Positions 28,617 through 38,236 of a stretch of DNA of 64,000 nucleotides are shown in pieces (positions within the stretch are counted from its first letter, which is position 1; each line of letters begins with the position of its first letter). Under the pieces are notes generated by a model. That model did not search any database, had not been told where the DNA came from, and saw only the letters and a list, made by a program, of their open reading frames with translations. Both the position numbers and the translations under genes were made by a program. The stretch is from Streptomyces sp. F001 (GTDB taxonomy: Bacteria; Actinomycetota; Actinomycetes; Streptomycetales; Streptomycetaceae). The stretch is taken from positions 248,001 through 312,000 of the forward strand of contig NZ_QZWF01000005.1 in NCBI RefSeq assembly GCF_004187715.1, read 5' to 3'.

Positions 28617-29873
28617 GTGACGGACACCGCAGGTACGCCATCCGGAGGTCCGGACGACGACACGCCGGCGGCGGGCGGCGACAGAGCCCAGGGGCCGGAG
28701 GTCGGGGCGTCCGCATCCGGGATCGGGCTCATACGCAGGCACCGGCGCAGATGGGCGCGGTACGGGTCCGTCGGGGTTGCCCTCCTCGCCATCGGGGCCG
28801 TGGCCGGCGGATGGGCCCTCTACGCGAAGCTGAACGGGAACATCACCCCCGACGAGGCCGCCGCCGCGGAGCTCGCGCGGTACGAGAAGGAGCGGCCCAC
28901 CGCCCTGGTGCACGGCGCGCAGAACATACTGCTGATCGGATCGGACTCCCGGGCGGGCGACAACCGGCGTTACGGACGCGACCTCGGGACCGAGAGGTCG
29001 GACACCACGATCCTGCTGCATCTGTCAGCCGGGCGACGCAGCGCCACCGCCGTTTCGATACCCCGCGACCTGATGGTCGACATACCCGGCTGCCGGCGGT
29101 CGGACGGCAGCCGCACCGAACCCACGTTCGCGATGTTCAACTACGCCTTCGAAAAGGGCGGTTCGGCCTGCACGATCCGAACGGTCGAGAAACTGACGGA
29201 CATTCGAGTCGACCACCACGCCGTCATCGACTTCAGCGGCTTCAAGAAGATGGTCGACGCCGTCGGCGGTGTGCAGATCTGCCTGGCCGAGCCGATCCGG
29301 GACAAGGCCGCCAAGCTGCAGCTGCCCGCCGGCCGCGTGACGCTCAACGGCGAACAGGCACTCGGCTACGTCCGCGCCCGCAAGTCCCTCGGCGACGGCA
29401 GCGACACCGACCGGATGGAGCGTCAGCAGCGATTCCTCGCAGCGCTGGTGAAGAAGGTGCGCAGCAACGACGTACTGCTCAACCCGGTGAAGCTCTATCC
29501 CCTGCTGAACTCGGCCACATCCGCACTCACCACGGACCCGGGACTGGCGAGTCTGCGCGGTCTGTACGACCTCGTGCGCGGAGTACGCGACATCCCCACC
29601 GAAAATGTGCAGTTTCTGACGGTTCCGCGGGAGTCGTATGTGCACAACTCCAATCGCGACCAACTGATGGAGCCCGCTGCGGAGCGACTCTTCGAGCGAC
29701 TGCGGTCCGACGCTCCGGTCGATGTCACCCGAAACTTCGCGCGGGATTACGGCGAGAACACCCACGGAAACGCCGATACGGAGTCGAACGGTTACAGCCT
29801 GTACGCCGATTCCGAGGCTTCCCCGGCCCCCACCTTCAGCGGGGGTACGGCCGATGAGGACCACTGTCGGTAA
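28617..29873 (+). CDS. LytR-CpsA-Psr (LCP) family protein 1
   Basis: 418 residues with an N-terminal cytoplasmic tail of about 45 residues, one membrane anchor (YGSVGVALLAIGAVAGGWALY) and the extracellular LCP domain. Family motifs seen are NILLIGSDSRAGDNRR, RSDTTILLHLS, SIPRDLMVDIPG, VDHHAVIDFSGFKKMVDAVGGV and LNGEQALGYVRARKSLGDGSDTDRMERQQ. LCP enzymes transfer lipid-linked glycopolymers to peptidoglycan. There is no LytR_C domain. GTG with GGGGTGGA 7 nt upstream; a GTG four codons earlier is possible. Confidence 0.93.
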   Translation: MTDTAGTPSGGPDDDTPAAGGDRAQGPEVGASASGIGLIRRHRRRWARYGSVGVALLAIGAVAGGWALYAKLNGNITPDEAAAAELARYEKERPTALVHGAQNILLIGSDSRAGDNRRYGRDLGTERSDTTILLHLSAGRRSATAVSIPRDLMVDIPGCRRSDGSRTEPTFAMFNYAFEKGGSACTIRTVEKLTDIRVDHHAVIDFSGFKKMVDAVGGVQICLAEPIRDKAAKLQLPAGRVTLNGEQALGYVRARKSLGDGSDTDRMERQQRFLAALVKKVRSNDVLLNPVKLYPLLNSATSALTTDPGLASLRGLYDLVRGVRDIPTENVQFLTVPRESYVHNSNRDQLMEPAAERLFERLRSDAPVDVTRNFARDYGENTHGNADTESNGYSLYADSEASPAPTFSGGTADEDHCR

Positions 29874-30121
29874 AGCACTCACCAAGCCGACGAACTTTCG
29901 TTCCGGGAAATGGGCGGATTGCCCAGTTGTAGGGACGTGGAATTTGTCACCGTCGTCGCTCGACGCTGAACTGGGCGGATAGTGTGAGCGCTTCGGTGCA
30001 CCCGACTCCCGGCCACGAAGTCCATTTCCGGGGGGCGCGCACTGTGTACGAGGTTTGTACGAGACCGAGCGCCTCGAAGGGGGAAGGCGCCGCGTGGCCC
30101 CGACGGAGGATTCAGACAACC

Positions 30122-31855
30122 GTGGACGCGCAAGGCCGTGGGCGGGCGGACAACATCGACCCCGCAGACCAGTGGGTGCTCAATCCGAACACCGGCGAAT
30201 ACGAACTGCGACTGGGCCCTTCCGCACCGCAGTCGACGGTTCCCGGACCTCGCAGATCCGCCCCCCGCGGCGGCACACCGCGCGGCCGTACGGCGACACC
30301 CGGCCGCCCGCCGCAGGACGCACCGAGCCGTGAGATCCCGGCGCAGCGCAGGCGCCGCAGTGCGCCCGCCGAGCCACCGCCGGGACGGCGCGGGCGACGG
30401 CCGGCGCAGAAGGCGTCCAAGGCGAAGAAGGTCGTGCTGTGGACCGGTGGCGCGATGGCGTTCGTGCTGGTCGCCGCGGCGGGCGCCGGATACCTCTACC
30501 TCGAGCACCTCAACGACAACATCACGTCGGTCGCGGACGACGGGGCGAGCACCGGTGGCTTCCAGAAGGACAAGGCCATCAACATCCTGCTGATCGGCAC
30601 GGACAAGCGCACCGGCGCGGGCAACGAGTCCTACGGCGACGCGGGCAGCCCCGGACACGCGGACACCACGATCTTGCTGCACGTCTCCAAGGACCGCTCC
30701 AACGCGACCGCGCTCAGCATCCCCCGCGACCTGATCGTGGACATCCCGGACTGCCCGACGACGCAGGAGGACGGCACCCAGGAGGTCATCCCGGGCTCGC
30801 AGGGCGTCCGCTTCAACACCAGCCTCGGCCAGAGCGGCCGTACGCCCAGCTGCACCATGCGTACGGTGACCGAGCTGACCGGGATCACGCCGGACAACTT
30901 CATGGTCGCCGACTTCAACGCGGTGAAGACGCTGACCACGGCGGTCGGCGGCGTCACGGTGTGCCTGGCCAAGGACATCAACGACCCCGACTCCAAGCTC
31001 AACCTACCGGTCGGCGAACACGAGATCGAGGGCGAGGAGGCGCTCGCCTTCGTCCGCACCCGGCACTCCGTCGGCACCGGCGGCGACCTGAGCCGGATCA
31101 ACCTGCAGCAGCAGTTCCTGAGCGCGTTGATGCGCAAGCTGAAGTCGAACGACACGCTCACCAACCCCTCGAAGATGCTGAAGCTGGCCGAGGCGGGCAC
31201 CGAGGCGCTGACCGTCGACTCCCAGCTGGACAGCATCGGCAAGCTGAAGGACCTCGGTCTGGAGCTGGGCAAGCTCGACACCAAGAACCTGACGTTCACG
31301 ACCGTGCCGGTGGTCGACAACCCGGCCGAGACGGTCAAGGCGACGGTCGTGCCCCATCCGACGCAGGCCTCCGAGGTCTTCGAGGCGATCCAGAACGACG
31401 TCTCCTTCACCGAGGTCAAGCAGCAGAAGGCGAAGGAGAAGGCCGCGGTGGCCGCCCGGCTGAAGGGCACCAAGGCCGACCCGTCCGAGGTGCGGGTGCA
31501 GATCCTGAACGGCGGTGCCCCCGACGGCAGCGCCCAGGAAACCCTCAACTGGCTGCAGATCGAAGAAGGCGTCACCAAGTCCGAGAACGCCGGCAACGCG
31601 GACGCCGAACTGAGCAAGACCACCCTGGAGTACGCGCCCGACCAGGCGGACCAGGCGCGCAGGCTGGCCGACGTCATGGGTCTGTCGGGGTCCGCGATGA
31701 AGCCCGGCGAGAGCGTGACCAACTCCCAGGGCCTGCCCACGATGACGCTGACGCTGGGCAAGGACTTCAAGGGTGCGGGCGTCTCCCTCACCGCTCCGAC
31801 GAAGGCGCCGGACGTCGACAAGTCCACGGCGGACAAGGTCGTGTGCGCCGAGTAG
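30122..31855 (+). CDS. LCP family protein 2 with LytR C-terminal domain
   Basis: 577 residues. A long basic, Pro-rich cytoplasmic N-terminus (about 105 residues) precedes one anchor (KVVLWTGGAMAFVLVAAAGA). The LCP domain follows (NILLIGTDKRTGAGNESYGD, HADTTILLHVSKD, SIPRDLIVDIP, ALAFVRTRHSVGTGGDLSRINLQQQ). A LytR_C domain at about 465-560 starts at VRVQILNGGAPDGSAQ. GTG start with GGAGGA 11 nt upstream. Same direction as LCP 1 and LCP 3. Confidence 0.93.
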   Translation: MDAQGRGRADNIDPADQWVLNPNTGEYELRLGPSAPQSTVPGPRRSAPRGGTPRGRTATPGRPPQDAPSREIPAQRRRRSAPAEPPPGRRGRRPAQKASKAKKVVLWTGGAMAFVLVAAAGAGYLYLEHLNDNITSVADDGASTGGFQKDKAINILLIGTDKRTGAGNESYGDAGSPGHADTTILLHVSKDRSNATALSIPRDLIVDIPDCPTTQEDGTQEVIPGSQGVRFNTSLGQSGRTPSCTMRTVTELTGITPDNFMVADFNAVKTLTTAVGGVTVCLAKDINDPDSKLNLPVGEHEIEGEEALAFVRTRHSVGTGGDLSRINLQQQFLSALMRKLKSNDTLTNPSKMLKLAEAGTEALTVDSQLDSIGKLKDLGLELGKLDTKNLTFTTVPVVDNPAETVKATVVPHPTQASEVFEAIQNDVSFTEVKQQKAKEKAAVAARLKGTKADPSEVRVQILNGGAPDGSAQETLNWLQIEEGVTKSENAGNADAELSKTTLEYAPDQADQARRLADVMGLSGSAMKPGESVTNSQGLPTMTLTLGKDFKGAGVSLTAPTKAPDVDKSTADKVVCAE

Positions 31856-31994
31856 TGAATTGGGGGGTAACCCAACGGGTCCGTCGTGCGTCTGACTTGT
31901 CGCGGGGCGGACCCGTGTTCGTATGCAGGGGTGGGAGGGCAGGCAGTTGGCGCGAAGCGGTGTGCGCGGGGACGTGCCGGCGGTGGAGGACACG

Positions 31995-33584
31995 ATGTCC
32001 CTCGCACCGCGATCCGGGAGCAGTACGGCCGAGAGCGGCGGAAGGCACGGTGGCGGGGGGCGTCGCGGCACCGGACGGCCACCCCGCAGACGGCGGGTGC
32101 TGCGCTGGTCGGCCACGGTCCTGGCGGTGGTGATACTCGGCACCGCGACTGCGGGCTATCTCTACTACCGGCATCTGAACGCCAACCTCGAGACCGGCAA
32201 ACGCAGCAGCGGTGACTCCAAGGCCGAGAAGCCACAGCCCAACGCGGCCGGGCAGACGCCGCTGAACATCCTGCTGATCGGCTCCGACAGCCGGAACTCG
32301 GCGGAGAACCTGGAGCTCGGCGGCAGTAAAAGCAGCGTCGGCAGCAAACCGCTCGCGGACGTGCAGATGCTGGTCCACCTGTCCGCGGACCGCAAGCACG
32401 CGTCGGTGGTGAGCATTCCGCGCGACACCCGCGTCGACATCCCCGAGTGCACGGACCCGGAGACCGGCGAGACCTATCCGGCGACCAACACGATCATCAA
32501 CGCCTCACTTGCCCGCGGCGGCGCCGGCTGCACGCTGGCCACCTGGCAGAACCTCACCGGGGTCTATATCGACCACTGGATGATGATCGACTTCGCGGGC
32601 GTGGTGAGCATGGCGGACGCCGTCGGCGGCGTCGAGGTCTGTGTGAACCAGAACGTCCATGACCGCCCCCTGCCCGGCGTGCCCGGCGGTTCCGGCCTGA
32701 AGCTGAAGGAGGGCAGGCAGAAGGTGCAGGGCGAGAAGGCGCTGCAGTGGCTGCGCACCCGGCACGCGTTCTTCAGCGACGTGGGCCGGGCCAAGGCCCA
32801 GCACATGTACATGAACTCGATGATCCGCACACTGAAGGAGCAGAACGCCTTCACCGACACCGGCCGGCTGATGAACCTGGCCGAGACGGCCACGGACGCG
32901 CTGAAGGTCTCCGAGGAGATCGGCTCGGTCAAGAAGCTGTACGACCTTGCCATGCAGCTCAAGACGGTGCCGACGAACCGGATCACCATGACGACCATGC
33001 CGACCGACGTGGATCCGCAGAACGCGAACCATCTGGTGCCGGCCGGGGAGGACGCCGAGAAGATCTGGTCGATGGTCCGCGACGACGTGGCCTTCGACAA
33101 GAACGGCAAGGCGGCAGGCTCGAAGAAGACGTCGGGCACGGAGAAGGCGTCCAGCGACCCCGCGGCGGACGACGCCGAGATCGGCGTCCTGGTGCAGAAC
33201 GCCACCCGGTCCGACGCCGAGGGCGCGGTCGACAGACGCGCGAGCGAGCTGGCCGGGCTGCTGGTGGAGAAGGGCTTCACCAGGGCGGCGGCGGACTTGA
33301 CGGGCGGCCTCTCCGAGGAGCAGACCGTCGTCCGCTACCCGAGCGCGGAACTCGAGGGCGACGCCCAGCGGATCGCCAAGTCACTGGGTATTCCGCTGAG
33401 TTCGGTGAAGAGGTCGACCGACGTCTCCGGGGTCACCCTCGTCGTGGGCGCCGACTGGCGCACCGGCACCAGCTACCCGAAGAAGTCGGCCCCCCAGGCC
33501 GGGGAGATTCCCGAGTCCGCCGACGCGATCAACGGCTCGGACAGCGGCCAGTGCATGGACGTGTACGAGCCGTACCGCTGGTAG
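31995..33584 (+). CDS. LCP family protein 3 with LytR C-terminal domain
   Basis: 529 residues: short basic N-terminus, one anchor (VLRWSATVLAVVILGTATAGYLY), LCP domain (NILLIGSDSRNSAENLELGG, VSIPRDTRVDIPEC, VDAVGGVEVCVNQNVHDRP, ALQWLRTRHAFFSDVGRAKAQ) and LytR_C from about 395. The usual Asp/Arg of the ALxYVRxR-D stretch is varied (HAFFSDVGRAK), so substrate handling may differ from its neighbours. ATG with GGAGGA 4 nt upstream. A strong hairpin follows at once. Confidence 0.92.
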   Translation: MSLAPRSGSSTAESGGRHGGGGRRGTGRPPRRRRVLRWSATVLAVVILGTATAGYLYYRHLNANLETGKRSSGDSKAEKPQPNAAGQTPLNILLIGSDSRNSAENLELGGSKSSVGSKPLADVQMLVHLSADRKHASVVSIPRDTRVDIPECTDPETGETYPATNTIINASLARGGAGCTLATWQNLTGVYIDHWMMIDFAGVVSMADAVGGVEVCVNQNVHDRPLPGVPGGSGLKLKEGRQKVQGEKALQWLRTRHAFFSDVGRAKAQHMYMNSMIRTLKEQNAFTDTGRLMNLAETATDALKVSEEIGSVKKLYDLAMQLKTVPTNRITMTTMPTDVDPQNANHLVPAGEDAEKIWSMVRDDVAFDKNGKAAGSKKTSGTEKASSDPAADDAEIGVLVQNATRSDAEGAVDRRASELAGLLVEKGFTRAAADLTGGLSEEQTVVRYPSAELEGDAQRIAKSLGIPLSSVKRSTDVSGVTLVVGADWRTGTSYPKKSAPQAGEIPESADAINGSDSGQCMDVYEPYRW

Positions 33585-33585
33585 C

Positions 33586-33639
33586 GGCGTGACGGCCGAG
33601 GGGCGTGCCGCAGGCGGTACGCCCCTCGGCCGTCACGCC
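33586..33639. terminator. Bidirectional terminator overlapping a stop codon
   Basis: The 21-bp perfect inverted repeat has arms at 33586-33606 and 33619-33639 with a 12-nt loop. It lies between convergent LCP 3 (stop 33584) and the glycosyltransferase (stop 33633), whose last codons form part of the right arm. Confidence 0.85.
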
Positions 33640-34667
33640 GTCGCGGAGTCCCGGACCGCCGGGCGCCGGGAGGCGATGACCTTCCTCGCCAGCGACTTGG
33701 GGCTGGTGAGAAAACCGAAGCCCCAGGACATGTGCATGGTGGCGAGGGCCACGGGAATCTGGAGGCGGGCCTTCAGAGGCAGGCCCTTGCCGGCGGGGAC
33801 GGAGCCCAGCGCGATCGCCGCGAGGTAGCCGCCGGGGATCACGAACGCCCACGGCGTCAGGGCGGCGCCGGCGACCAGGCCCGCGGCTATCGCGCACACC
33901 GCGGTCGGCGGGGCGAGGTAACGCAGGTTGATGGAGCCGGAGTGGTAGCGGGCGACGACGTGCCGCCAACGGCCGTAGTCCTTGTACTGCTTGGCCAGCG
34001 CCCGCACGCTCGGCCGCGGCCGGTACGACACCTTCAGCTCCGGCGAGAACCAGATCAGACCGCCCGCCTCACGGATGCGGAAGTTCAGCTCCCAGTCCTG
34101 GGCGCGGATGAACTCTTCGTTGTATCCGCCCTGCTGCTCCAGCGCCTCGCGCCGGAAGACGCCGAGGTAGACCGTCTCGGCGGGACCGGCCTCCCCGCCC
34201 GTGTGGAAGGCCGCGTTGCCGACGCCGATCCGTGAGGTCATGGCCGCCGCGACCGCGTGCTCCCAGTCGTTCTCGCCCTCGGCGTGCATGATGCCGCCGA
34301 CATTCTGCGCGCCGGTCTCCTGAAGGAGCCGTACCGCGGTCGCGATGTAGTTCGGCGAGAGCATGCCGTGGCCGTCGACGCGGACCACGATCGGGTGCCG
34401 AGAAGCCTTGATCGCGGCGTTGAGGGCCGCGGGCGTACGGCCCGTCGGGTTGGGGACCGTGTGCACGCGAGGGTCCTCACGGACCAGCTCGGCGGCGATC
34501 TCGTCCGTGCGGTCCGTGGACGGACCGAGGGCGATCACGACCTCCATCTCGCCTGCGTACTCCTGGGCGAGGATCGCGTGGACGGCGCCGCGCAGATGCC
34601 GCTCCTCATTGAGGACGGGCATGATGACGGACACGGCGGGAAGCTGCACGTCGGGATTGGCGTTCAT
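33633..34667 (-). CDS. Family 2 glycosyltransferase
   Basis: The 344-residue protein has an N-terminal GT-A domain (VSVIMPVLNEERHLRGAVHAIL, EVVIALGPSTDRTDEIA, VRVDGHGMLSPNYI with DxD-like Asp) and the acceptor-side RAQDWELNFRIREAGG. The last 100 residues hold about two to three membrane helices. Succinoglycan-type ExoA enzymes look like this. Start ATG with GTGAGG upstream. It stands opposite the LCP genes and may build the polymer they attach (inference from position). Confidence 0.88.
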   Translation of the reverse strand: MNANPDVQLPAVSVIMPVLNEERHLRGAVHAILAQEYAGEMEVVIALGPSTDRTDEIAAELVREDPRVHTVPNPTGRTPAALNAAIKASRHPIVVRVDGHGMLSPNYIATAVRLLQETGAQNVGGIMHAEGENDWEHAVAAAMTSRIGVGNAAFHTGGEAGPAETVYLGVFRREALEQQGGYNEEFIRAQDWELNFRIREAGGLIWFSPELKVSYRPRPSVRALAKQYKDYGRWRHVVARYHSGSINLRYLAPPTAVCAIAAGLVAGAALTPWAFVIPGGYLAAIALGSVPAGKGLPLKARLQIPVALATMHMSWGFGFLTSPKSLARKVIASRRPAVRDSATA

Positions 34668-34801
34668 AGGGGCCTCACGTTACCGCGAACGGGGGACAGC
34701 GAGCCGCCCTGCCCGGGTCGGTGCACCGGGCCACAGATCGTATGGGCCTACGGTGCTCATGATCCCATTTACGCCGCTCCCGCTTCAGCGGAGGTGCCCC
34801 C

Positions 34802-36268
34802 ATGCCCGCAACGCCGCCTCGTCCGTACCCGGTCCGGCCGCAGCGCCGGCCGGAGTCGCGCCGCGCCGTGCGGCCGCCCGTACGACGGAGGAAGCCGCGT
34901 TGGGCCATGCGGGCGGTGACCACGCTGTCCGTGGTGATCCTCGCCTCGGCCGGGATCGGGCACGCGGTGGTCTCGAGCCTGGACGCGGACATCACCCGGG
35001 TCGATCCCTTCAAGGACATGAAGAACCGGCCTCGGGCCGGTCACGGCATGAACGTGCTGGTGGTCGGCACCGACGGCCGGGACAAGATCTCCGAGGCCGA
35101 GCGGCGCCGGTACCGGCTCGGCGGGGCCCCCTGCCACTGCACCGACACGATCATGATCGTGCATATCTCGGAGGACCGGGAGCGGGCCAGCGTGGTGAGT
35201 CTGCCGCGGGACTCCTACGCCGAGGTGCCCGCACACACCGACCGCACCACCGGTGAGCGGCACAAGGCGCATCCGGTCAAGCTGAACGCGGCGTACGCGG
35301 AGGGCGGGCCGCAGCTGACCGTGCGCACGGTCGAGCACATGACCCGGGTGAAGATCGACCACTACCTGGAGGTCGACTTCACCAGCTTCATGAAGACGGT
35401 GGACGTGCTCGGCGGCGTGAAGATCTGCACCGCCCGGCCGCTGAAGGACACCCACACCGGCCTGAACCTACGGGCCGGGAACCACACGCTGACCGGCGGG
35501 CGGGCCCTGCAGTACGTGCGCGCCCGGTATGTCGACGGGGCCTCCGACCTCGGGCGGATGCAACGGCAGCAGCGCTTCCTGGCCGCGCTGATCGACCAGG
35601 CGACCTCCTCCGGGGTGCTGCTGAACCCGATGAAGTTCCGCGACGTGACCCGGGCGGTGCTGGGCTCGGTGCGGGCGGACAAGGAGTTCGGCGCGCACGA
35701 ACTGCTGGACCTCGGACGGGCGATGCGGAACTTCTCCCCCTCGTCGTCCGAGTTCACGACCGTCCCGATCGGGCAGATGGGGTACGCCGTGAAGGGCATC
35801 GGTTCGACGCTGAAGTGGGACCCGGTCAAGTCCCGGCGGCTCTTCCAGGCACTGCGCGACGACAAACCACTGGCCGCCGGGCGCCCGAAGGACACGGCGG
35901 TACAGGTGGACGTGGCTCCGCAGCAGATCCGCGTCCAGGTGGAGAACGGCACGCGGACGGCCGGGCTGGGCCAACGCGTCGACACGGCGCTGGCGCGGGC
36001 CGGCTTCCTCACGACGCGGCAGCCGAAGAACGCGAGGAATCAGTCGGTCGCGCGGACCGTCATCTCCTACGACCCCCAGTGGGACCGTTCCGCCAAGTCG
36101 CTCGCGGCGGCCCTGCCCGGAAGCCGGCTGCGGGCGGTCAAGGGGCAGGGGGCAACGCTCAAGGTGATCGTCGGGACGGACTTCCGGGAGGTACGGAAGG
36201 TCAAAGGGACGGACCTCCGGCAGGGCGAGGCCGGGGTGGTGCGGGGGGACGAGGTGCGGTGCTCGTAG
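34802..36268 (+). CDS. LCP family protein 4 with LytR C-terminal domain
   Basis: 488 residues with a basic N-terminus, one anchor (RAVTTLSVVILASAGIGHAVV) and the LCP domain: LVVGTDGRDKISEAER, CTDTIMIVHISEDRE, SLPRDSYAEVPAH, LQYVRARYVDGASDLGRMQRQQ. A C-terminal LytR_C domain starts about IRVQVENGTRTAGLGQ. Ribosome site GGAGGTG is 6 nt before the ATG. The stop lies 7 bp from the stop of the convergent thioesterase gene. Confidence 0.93.
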   Translation: MPATPPRPYPVRPQRRPESRRAVRPPVRRRKPRWAMRAVTTLSVVILASAGIGHAVVSSLDADITRVDPFKDMKNRPRAGHGMNVLVVGTDGRDKISEAERRRYRLGGAPCHCTDTIMIVHISEDRERASVVSLPRDSYAEVPAHTDRTTGERHKAHPVKLNAAYAEGGPQLTVRTVEHMTRVKIDHYLEVDFTSFMKTVDVLGGVKICTARPLKDTHTGLNLRAGNHTLTGGRALQYVRARYVDGASDLGRMQRQQRFLAALIDQATSSGVLLNPMKFRDVTRAVLGSVRADKEFGAHELLDLGRAMRNFSPSSSEFTTVPIGQMGYAVKGIGSTLKWDPVKSRRLFQALRDDKPLAAGRPKDTAVQVDVAPQQIRVQVENGTRTAGLGQRVDTALARAGFLTTRQPKNARNQSVARTVISYDPQWDRSAKSLAAALPGSRLRAVKGQGATLKVIVGTDFREVRKVKGTDLRQGEAGVVRGDEVRCS

Positions 36269-36275
36269 GGCCGCG

Positions 36276-36842
36276 TCAGTCCTCGAAGCCCTCGGCCGCG
36301 CGCTTCTCCCGCAGCTCCATGATGGCCCGGCGGCGGGCCAGGCGGTGGGTGCGGCGGATCTGGGCCTCCTGGTAGCGGCGCTTGTCCTTTTCCGTCTCCG
36401 GGATCACCGGCGGGACCGGGCGGGGCTTGCCGTCGGCGTCGACTGCGGCGAAGACGAGGTAGGCCGAGCCGACCTGGGTGGGCGGGGCGGACTCGTTCCA
36501 GCGTTCGGCCAGGACCCGTACCCCCACCTCCATCGAGGTACGGCCGGTCCAGTTGACCTGCGCCTTCACATGGACCAGGTCACCCACGCGGACCGGCTCC
36601 AGAAACGCCATCTCGTCCATGGAGGCCGTGACGGCGGGACCGCCGCTGTGCCGGCCGGCCACCGCGCCGGCCGCGTCGTCGACCAGCTTCATGATCACCC
36701 CGCCGTGCACCGTGCCCAGAAGGTTGGTGTCGTTGTGGGTCATGATGTGGCTGAGGGTGGTCCGGGAAGCGGAGGTGTGCCTGCCCGGTATGTCCGGAGT
36801 GCCGGGTGTCTCCTGCTCCGGGGCGCTGGCCTGGTCTGTCAT
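36276..36842 (-). CDS. Acyl-CoA thioesterase (hotdog fold)
   Basis: The 188-residue protein has the acyl-CoA hydrolase hotdog signature: NLLGTVHGGVIMKLVDDAAGAVAGRHSGG, then MDEMAFLEPVRVGDLVHVKAQVNWTGRTSMEVGV. The Asp in the long helix is the usual catalytic residue. The C-terminal 45 residues are charged and helical. It hydrolyses acyl-CoA in the cytoplasm; chain length unknown. ATG at 36842; longer frames to 37163 overlap the next gene and are Arg-rich. Divergent from LCP 5. Confidence 0.9.
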   Translation of the reverse strand: MTDQASAPEQETPGTPDIPGRHTSASRTTLSHIMTHNDTNLLGTVHGGVIMKLVDDAAGAVAGRHSGGPAVTASMDEMAFLEPVRVGDLVHVKAQVNWTGRTSMEVGVRVLAERWNESAPPTQVGSAYLVFAAVDADGKPRPVPPVIPETEKDKRRYQEAQIRRTHRLARRRAIMELREKRAAEGFED

Positions 36843-36961
36843 GGCCTCCACCTTATGCCGAAGCGACTTCCGGTGATTTTGTGTCGGCTTCGCAACAGCC
36901 GCGCTGTGATTTTCTGCCGACTCTTGTAACGCACACAGCCGCGACCTGCACACTGGGGCCC

Positions 36962-38236
36962 ATGAATGATTGGCCCCAGGGATGGTCCGACGACAACCGC
37001 GGCACCCGGTACGGGCGCGGCAGCACAGGCGCACAGCCTGAAGGCGCCCGTGTGATGCGCCAGGTGCGGCGCGGCCCGGCGGCACCGCCCGGCGGGGGCC
37101 AGGCACCGCCGTACGGCGTTCCGCAGCAGCCGTCGTACGTCGACGGACAGGGATACGACGCATACGACAGCGGTTACAACACCGGTCAGGTCTACGGCGG
37201 CCGCGGCCCCGGCGGGCCCGGCGACGGTGCGGGCATGTACGAGCCGCGCCCCGCGCCGAACTGGCGGCGCCGGATCAAGATGACGTCGATCACCGTGGTG
37301 ACCGTGCTCGTCGTGACGCTCGTCGGCACGTACTTCTGGGCCGACTCCAAGCTCAACCGCGACGTCGACCTGTCGAAGGTCATCGACCGGCCGGAGAAGG
37401 GCGAGGGCACCAACTACCTCATCGTCGGCTCCGACAGCCGCGAGGGCATGTCCGCCGAGGACAAGAAGAGGCTGCACACCGGGTCCTCGGAGGGCAAGCG
37501 CACGGACTCGATGATGATCCTGCACACCGGTGACAACGGGCCGACGCTGATCTCGCTGCCGCGCGACTCGGACGTGGAGATACCGACGTTCGTCGGCTCC
37601 GAGTCCGGCAAGACGTACCAGGGCACGGGCCGGCATGTGAAGCTGAACGCCGCCTACGCCGAGGACGGGCCGGAACTGCTGGTCCGCACCGTAGAGGCCA
37701 ACACCGGCCTGCACATCGACCACTACGTCGAGATCGGCTTCGCCGGCTTCGCGAACATCGTGGACGCGGTCGGCGGCGTGGAGATCGAGATCCCCAAGGG
37801 CGGCATGAAGGACACGAAGTCCGGTGCCGACTTCGAGGCGGGCAAGCAGACCCTCAACGGCGAGCAGGCCCTCGCCTTCGTCCGCACCCGGTACGCGCTG
37901 GCCGGCTCCGACCTGGACCGGACGAAGAACCAGCAGAAGTTCCTCTCGGCCCTCGCCAACCAGGTGGCCACCCCGGGCACGGTCCTCAACCCCTTCAAGC
38001 TGTACCCGACCATGGGCGCGGGCCTGGACTCCCTCATCGTCGACAAGGACATGGGCCTGTTCGACCTGGCCGACATGTTCTGGGCGATGAAGGGCGTCAG
38101 CGGCGGGGACGGCAAGTCCATGAACATGCCGATCTCCGGCTCGTCCGGCGGCAACCTGGTCTGGGACGAGGCCAAGGTGAAGACACTCGTCGAGCAGCTG
38201 AACAACGACGAGAAGGTCACGGTGTCGGGTGACTGA
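36962..38236 (+). CDS. LCP family protein 5
   Basis: 424 residues. A Gly/Gln/Tyr/Pro-rich cytoplasmic N-terminus of about 95 residues precedes one anchor (ITVVTVLVVTLVGTYFWA) and the LCP domain. LCP motifs are YLIVGSDSREGMSAEDK, RTDSMMILHTGD, SLPRDSDVEIPTF, IDHYVEIGFAGFANIVDAVGGV and LNGEQALAFVRTRYALAGSDLDRTKNQQ. No LytR_C domain. Its last codons overlap the HAD gene by 8 bp, so the two are translationally linked. Confidence 0.93.
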   Translation: MNDWPQGWSDDNRGTRYGRGSTGAQPEGARVMRQVRRGPAAPPGGGQAPPYGVPQQPSYVDGQGYDAYDSGYNTGQVYGGRGPGGPGDGAGMYEPRPAPNWRRRIKMTSITVVTVLVVTLVGTYFWADSKLNRDVDLSKVIDRPEKGEGTNYLIVGSDSREGMSAEDKKRLHTGSSEGKRTDSMMILHTGDNGPTLISLPRDSDVEIPTFVGSESGKTYQGTGRHVKLNAAYAEDGPELLVRTVEANTGLHIDHYVEIGFAGFANIVDAVGGVEIEIPKGGMKDTKSGADFEAGKQTLNGEQALAFVRTRYALAGSDLDRTKNQQKFLSALANQVATPGTVLNPFKLYPTMGAGLDSLIVDKDMGLFDLADMFWAMKGVSGGDGKSMNMPISGSSGGNLVWDEAKVKTLVEQLNNDEKVTVSGD

